Below, in pieces: positions 60,773 to 64,000 of a stretch of DNA of 64,000 nucleotides. The stretch is from Methanolinea sp. (lineage in GTDB: Archaea > Halobacteriota > Methanomicrobia > Methanomicrobiales > Methanospirillaceae). The number at the start of each line of letters is the position of its first letter. The stretch's first letter is position 1. Below the pieces are notes generated by a model. It was not told the DNA's origin and made no database searches. It saw only the letters and a list, made by a program, of their open reading frames with translations. The DNA lies in contig JASFYI010000002.1 in the NCBI GenBank assembly GCA_030055515.1, forward strand, positions 127,290 to 191,289, in the 5' to 3' direction. Made by a program: the position numbers and the translations under genes.

Positions 60773-62394
60773 GCCCTCACCACCGACTCGATCCCGGAGC
60801 GCGCGAGTGACTGGTACGTGTGGCCGTAGGGGGACGTCCGCGCGTCCCACGTCTGGACGATGTCCCTGCGGACGTGCGCCCCCCTGCTCTCCTTCCGGAG
60901 GAGCGCACCCCGGACGATGAGTGTCGCGGAGAGGAGCATGTTCCGGGCCGTCCAGCACTCGGCGAGGTTCCCCGGTGACTTCGCGAGGAGCCGGAGCGAC
61001 GAGAGGTGCTCGATGACGCCAAGCGCCTGCTGCAGTCCCTTCTCGGTCCTGAATATCCCCGCGCCCTCCCACATCGCGGCCTTCAGCGACCGCACGACGG
61101 TGGCGGGGAGGACCTCGCCCTCGTAGAACGCGTGGAGTTTCTCCTCCACTGCCGCGATGGCCTCCGTCGGGACGCGGATGTCCCGCCGCGGGGACTTCCC
61201 CGCCGATTCGCCGGCCCGCTTCCCGAAGACCTGCGTGTCGGCGAGGGCGTTCCCCCCGAGCCGGTTTGCCCCGTGGACGCCCCCCGTCACCTCGCCGCAG
61301 GCGTAGAGGCCCGGGAGCGTGGTTCCCGCGTCCGGCGCGATGCGCAGGCCCCCCATGACGTGGTGGGCGGTCGGCGCGACCTCCATCGGTTCCTCCCTGA
61401 TGTCGACGCCGAACTTGAGGAACTGCTCGAGCATCACGGGGAGCTTCTCCTCGATCTGCCTCCTCGGGAGGTGGGTCACGTCGAGGTACACCCCGCCCCG
61501 CGGCGTGCCCCTCCCCTCGAGGATCTCGGTCGCGATCGCCCTCGCGACGACGTCCCGCGTGGAGAGCTCCATCTTCTCCGGGTCGTACCGCGCCATGAAT
61601 CGCTCGCCGAGGGCGTTCTTCAGGATCCCCCCTTCACCCCTCACCGCCTCGGTGATGAGCCGGCCCCGCGCGTCGTACGGGTAGACGGCGCCCGTCGGGT
61701 GGAACTGGACCATCTCCATGTCGATGAGCTCGGCGCCCGCCCGGTACCCCATCGCGAACCCGTCGCCCGTGCCGCTCGCGGAGTTCGTGGAGATGTCGTA
61801 CACCTGCGTCCCGCCGCCCGTCGCGAGGACCGTCGCGTCCGCCCGGATCGCGACGAGTTCGCCGTGCTCGTCGAGGCAGACAGCCCCGGCGACGCGGTCA
61901 CCGTCCCGCACGAGGTCAAGCGCCGCCACCTCGTTCTCGACCGCCACGTCAGTCGAGGCCAGCCGCTCGAGGAGCGTCATCATCATCTCGTGGCCGGTCC
62001 TGTCCCCCGCGTAGCACGTCCGGGGGAAACTCTGGCCCCCAAACGGCCTCTGGGCCACCTCGCAGCAGTCGGTCACGTCAAAGACCGCACCCCACGCGAG
62101 GAGGTCCCTGATCCTCGCGGGGGCTTCCTCGACGAGGATCCTGACGAGTTCCGGGTCGTTGAGGTACGCCCCTCCCCTCATCGTGTCCTCGTAGTGCGTC
62201 TCGCAGGAGTCCACTTCCCTCAGGACCGCGTTGTACCCGCCCTCCGCCATGGGGGTGCACCCCCCCTTCCCGGCGATGGTCTTCGAGACGAGGATGGTCT
62301 CCCCGTACCCCGAGGCCTCTATCGCGGCCCTGACCCCCGCCCCGCCGCTCCCGATGACGAGGACGTGGCAGTCCAGAATCTCGGCTGACCGCAT
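60769..62394 (-). CDS. tfrA: Thiol:fumarate reductase subunit A
   Basis: The FAD-containing catalytic subunit (541 residues), homologous to SdhA/FrdA. Visible are the dinucleotide loop VIGSGGAG (13-20), GGCTPMAEGGYN, the substrate region HPTGAV and the flavin-site GGLRIAPDAGT...GLYACGEVTGGVHGANRLG box. It makes succinate from fumarate for biosynthesis (the incomplete reductive citrate pathway) with CoM-SH and CoB-SH as donors. Transcribed divergently from aspartate kinase; the promoter is shared (62421). Start ATG 62394 is probably leaderless. Confidence 0.94.
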   Translation of the reverse strand: MRSAEILDCHVLVIGSGGAGVRAAIEASGYGETILVSKTIAGKGGCTPMAEGGYNAVLREVDSCETHYEDTMRGGAYLNDPELVRILVEEAPARIRDLLAWGAVFDVTDCCEVAQRPFGGQSFPRTCYAGDRTGHEMMMTLLERLASTDVAVENEVAALDLVRDGDRVAGAVCLDEHGELVAIRADATVLATGGGTQVYDISTNSASGTGDGFAMGYRAGAELIDMEMVQFHPTGAVYPYDARGRLITEAVRGEGGILKNALGERFMARYDPEKMELSTRDVVARAIATEILEGRGTPRGGVYLDVTHLPRRQIEEKLPVMLEQFLKFGVDIREEPMEVAPTAHHVMGGLRIAPDAGTTLPGLYACGEVTGGVHGANRLGGNALADTQVFGKRAGESAGKSPRRDIRVPTEAIAAVEEKLHAFYEGEVLPATVVRSLKAAMWEGAGIFRTEKGLQQALGVIEHLSSLRLLAKSPGNLAECWTARNMLLSATLIVRGALLRKESRGAHVRRDIVQTWDARTSPYGHTYQSLARSGIESVVRA

Positions 62395-62420
62395 CTTCTT
62401 ATAATGTGGGCTTCATACGT

Positions 62421-62428
62421 ACATAAAA
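62421..62428. promoter_or_regulatory. Shared TATA element of tfrAB and aspartate kinase
   Basis: ACATAAAA lies 31 bases from the tfrA start and 33 bases from the aspartate kinase start on the opposite strands. Archaeal TATA boxes are near-symmetric, so one element could serve both directions, making both mRNAs leaderless. Flanking TACGT and GATTGTAAAG may be the BRE and a second element. Confidence 0.45.
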
Positions 62429-62457
62429 GAGATTGTAAAGGACAGCGTGAGCCTAAA

Positions 62458-63858
62458 ATGAGGTTTTTGATGAAGTTTGGGGGCACTTCCGTCGCCGACG
62501 GCGGGAGTGTCTCCCGGGTGGTGGACATCGTCGAGTCCTGCTACCGTGCAGGAAACGAGGTCGCGGTCGTCGTTTCTGCGCAGAGGGGGGTGACCGACCA
62601 GCTCATCGCGATCGCGGAGGAGCTCGCAAATGCCCCCGGCCCCGACGAGATCGAGCAGTTCATCAACTCCCTGCGTGTCCGGCACGGGAGGGTCCTCCTC
62701 GAGGCAGCCCCGGACTACGCCGACGAGGTGGGGATCGCCCTCGAGGAGCAGCTTGACAACCTCGAGAACATCCTCTCCGCGGTGCACAACCTGCGGGAGC
62801 TCACCCCGCGTTCACGGGACTACATCCTCACCTTCGGCGAGCGGCTCAACAGCCTCGTCGTCTCGGCAGCGCTCCGGCAGCGGGGGATCCCCACGGCGGT
62901 CCTCGACGGGTGCGAGGCGGGCATCGTGACCACGCCCACGCACGGCGAGGCAGTGGCGATCCCCGCGTCCGAGCAGAAGATAAAGAGCCGCGTCCTCCCC
63001 CTCCTCGCGAGCACCGTCCCCGTCATCATGGGGTTCATGGGATGCACCGAGAAGGGGATCGTGACGACCCTCGGGAGGTCGGGGTCGGACTACACGGCCG
63101 CGCTCGTGGGCGCGGCGATCGACGCCGACGAGATCGTGATATGGACCGACGTGGACGGCATCATGACCTCTGACCCCCGCATCATCCCGGACGCGCGCGT
63201 GATTCCCGTGATCTCGTACCACGAGGTGATGGAGCTCTCCTACTTCGGGGCAAAGGTGATGCACCCGCGGTCCATCGAGCCCGCGATGAGGAAGAACATC
63301 CTCGTCCGGGTGAAGAACACGTTCAACCCCGACCACCCCGGGACCCTCATCGTGCGCGACCAGAAGAAGGACAACCGGGTCGTGAAGGCCCTCACCTACA
63401 TCGAGAAGGTCGCGCTCGTGAACATCTGCGGCGCCCAGATGATCGGGAGGCCGGGCGTCGCGAAGGCGATCTTCTCTGCCCTCGCGGACAGGGACATCAA
63501 CGTGATGATGATCTCGCAGGGGTCATCCGAAGCCAACATCTCGCTCGTCATCGACGAGACGCAGGAGGACGCGGCGAAGGAAGCACTCCTCCCCCTCGTC
63601 TCCGAGGGGCGGGTCCGGGAGGTGACCACGAACAGCGACGTCTGCGCCGTCGCGGTGGTGGGTGCCGGCATGGCGGGCGCGAGGGGCACCGGGGGGAGGA
63701 TTTTCACCGCCCTCGGCAACGGCGGCGTCAACGTGATGATGATCTCGCAGGGCTCGTCCGAGCTGAACATCTCCTTCGTGGTGAAGAAGGAGGACGGCCG
63801 AAAGGCGGTCCGCATCCTCCACGACGAGTTCCGGCTCTCCGAGGAGGACAATGGGTAA
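62458..63858 (+). CDS. Aspartate kinase
   Basis: Phosphorylates aspartate as the first step to Lys, Thr and Met. The 466-residue enzyme starts MRFLMKFGGTSVADG (catalytic lysine in KFGG), has GFMGCTEKGIVTTLGRSGSDYTAA and DVDGIMTSDPRI in the kinase domain, and two C-terminal ACT domains (CGAQMIGRPG and VGAGMAGARG, each followed by VMMISQGSSE), which usually sense lysine or threonine. A frame extends upstream to 62404 but ATG 62458 is at the leaderless position. Overlaps the purM start by eight bases. Confidence 0.94.
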   Translation: MRFLMKFGGTSVADGGSVSRVVDIVESCYRAGNEVAVVVSAQRGVTDQLIAIAEELANAPGPDEIEQFINSLRVRHGRVLLEAAPDYADEVGIALEEQLDNLENILSAVHNLRELTPRSRDYILTFGERLNSLVVSAALRQRGIPTAVLDGCEAGIVTTPTHGEAVAIPASEQKIKSRVLPLLASTVPVIMGFMGCTEKGIVTTLGRSGSDYTAALVGAAIDADEIVIWTDVDGIMTSDPRIIPDARVIPVISYHEVMELSYFGAKVMHPRSIEPAMRKNILVRVKNTFNPDHPGTLIVRDQKKDNRVVKALTYIEKVALVNICGAQMIGRPGVAKAIFSALADRDINVMMISQGSSEANISLVIDETQEDAAKEALLPLVSEGRVREVTTNSDVCAVAVVGAGMAGARGTGGRIFTALGNGGVNVMMISQGSSELNISFVVKKEDGRKAVRILHDEFRLSEEDNG

Positions 63859-64000
63859 GGAGGTGCCGAGGACCTACAGGGACGCGGGCGTCGACATCGA
63901 CCTCGAGGCCCGGGCCGTCGCCGCCCTCGTCGCGAAACTCACGTTCCGGCGAGAGGGACGGTTCCGGAAGGTCTCCCCGCCGGGGCACTTCGCCGGCTAC
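63851..64000 (+). CDS. purM: Phosphoribosylformylglycinamidine cyclo-ligase, N-terminal part
   Basis: The first 50 codons of a gene cut by the window end: MGKEVPRTYRDAGVDIDLEA, then VAALVAKLTFRREG and a KVSPPGHFAGY stretch. TYRDAGVDID is the standard N-terminus of PurM (AIR synthetase), which makes aminoimidazole ribotide in purine synthesis. It starts within the aspartate kinase stop region, preceded by GAGGAGGA, so it may be co-transcribed with it. Confidence 0.88.
   Translation, partial: MGKEVPRTYRDAGVDIDLEARAVAALVAKLTFRREGRFRKVSPPGHFAGY

Noticed and set aside
1-64000. CRISPR arrays, insertion sequences, integrase or attachment sites
   Set aside because: No regularly spaced repeats, transposase or recombinase genes, or terminal inverted repeats were seen.

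Overview
This 64-kb window is one contiguous, very GC-rich archaeal chromosome segment with no mobile elements, CRISPR arrays, rRNA or recognisable tRNA genes. The gene set points to a hydrogenotrophic methanogen of the order Methanomicrobiales (inference): a thiol:fumarate reductase pair (tfrA/tfrB), a CbiMNQO cobalt/nickel uptake operon, archaeal aIF-1A, NreA, a MEDS-PAS protein and multidomain sensor kinases, with archaeal TATA-box promoters and many leaderless or GTG starts. Several start assignments (trpE, aIF-1A, one ABC ATPase) remain open because no ATG/GTG/TTG precedes the conserved N-terminus.

Layout. 1-9.9 kb: aminotransferase tail, acetolactate decarboxylase (signal peptide in another frame), CorA transporter, a four-gene cassette (Yip1-like membrane protein, exported CARDB-like protein, MacB-type ATPase and permease), aldehyde dehydrogenase, a HEAT-like protein, a YfcE-type phosphodiesterase and a stand-alone condensation-domain-like acyltransferase. 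10-21.1 kb: trpB2, a NAD-kinase-like protein, a MEDS-PAS sensor and a methyltransferase, then trpEGDCFBA, in which neighbours overlap by 4-8 bases. The trpE leader carries a 32-codon ORF with one Trp codon and three stacked hairpins, and its promoter shares an operator-like element with trpB2. 21.4-29.6 kb: small unknown protein, sensor kinase, ABC ATPase, M24 peptidase and a second CARDB/ATPase/permease cassette paralogous to the first. 29.6-37.8 kb: CPA2 antiporter, DUF169 protein, iron-sulfur flavoprotein, lipoprotein, aIF-1A (apparent ATT start), OFA-family MFS transporter, acetyl-CoA synthetase.

38.1-45.8 kb: argC-CBS-argJ-argB, chorismate mutase, M50 protease, cbiMNQO (CbiO with a roughly 100-residue extra C-terminus). 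45.8-52 kb: a redox and oxygen-defence island with three flavodoxin-family proteins, peroxiredoxin, cysteine-free CMD-family protein, 41-residue desulforedoxin-like protein, zinc ribbon, RadC, rubrerythrin and a glutaredoxin-thioredoxin reductase fusion. 52-64 kb: solitary DNA methyltransferase, dolichol-kinase-like protein, NreA with a C-terminal PCNA-binding motif, a three-gene two-component operon, tfrAB, and divergently aspartate kinase and the start of purM.

The genes cover amino-acid synthesis (Trp, Arg, Asp family, chorismate branch), metal supply for corrinoids, redox protection of an anaerobe, and sensing. No defence island is seen. The observations most worth following are the trp leader/operator pair, the genes without canonical starts, the duplicated CARDB-MacB cassettes, the CbiO extension and the redox variants.
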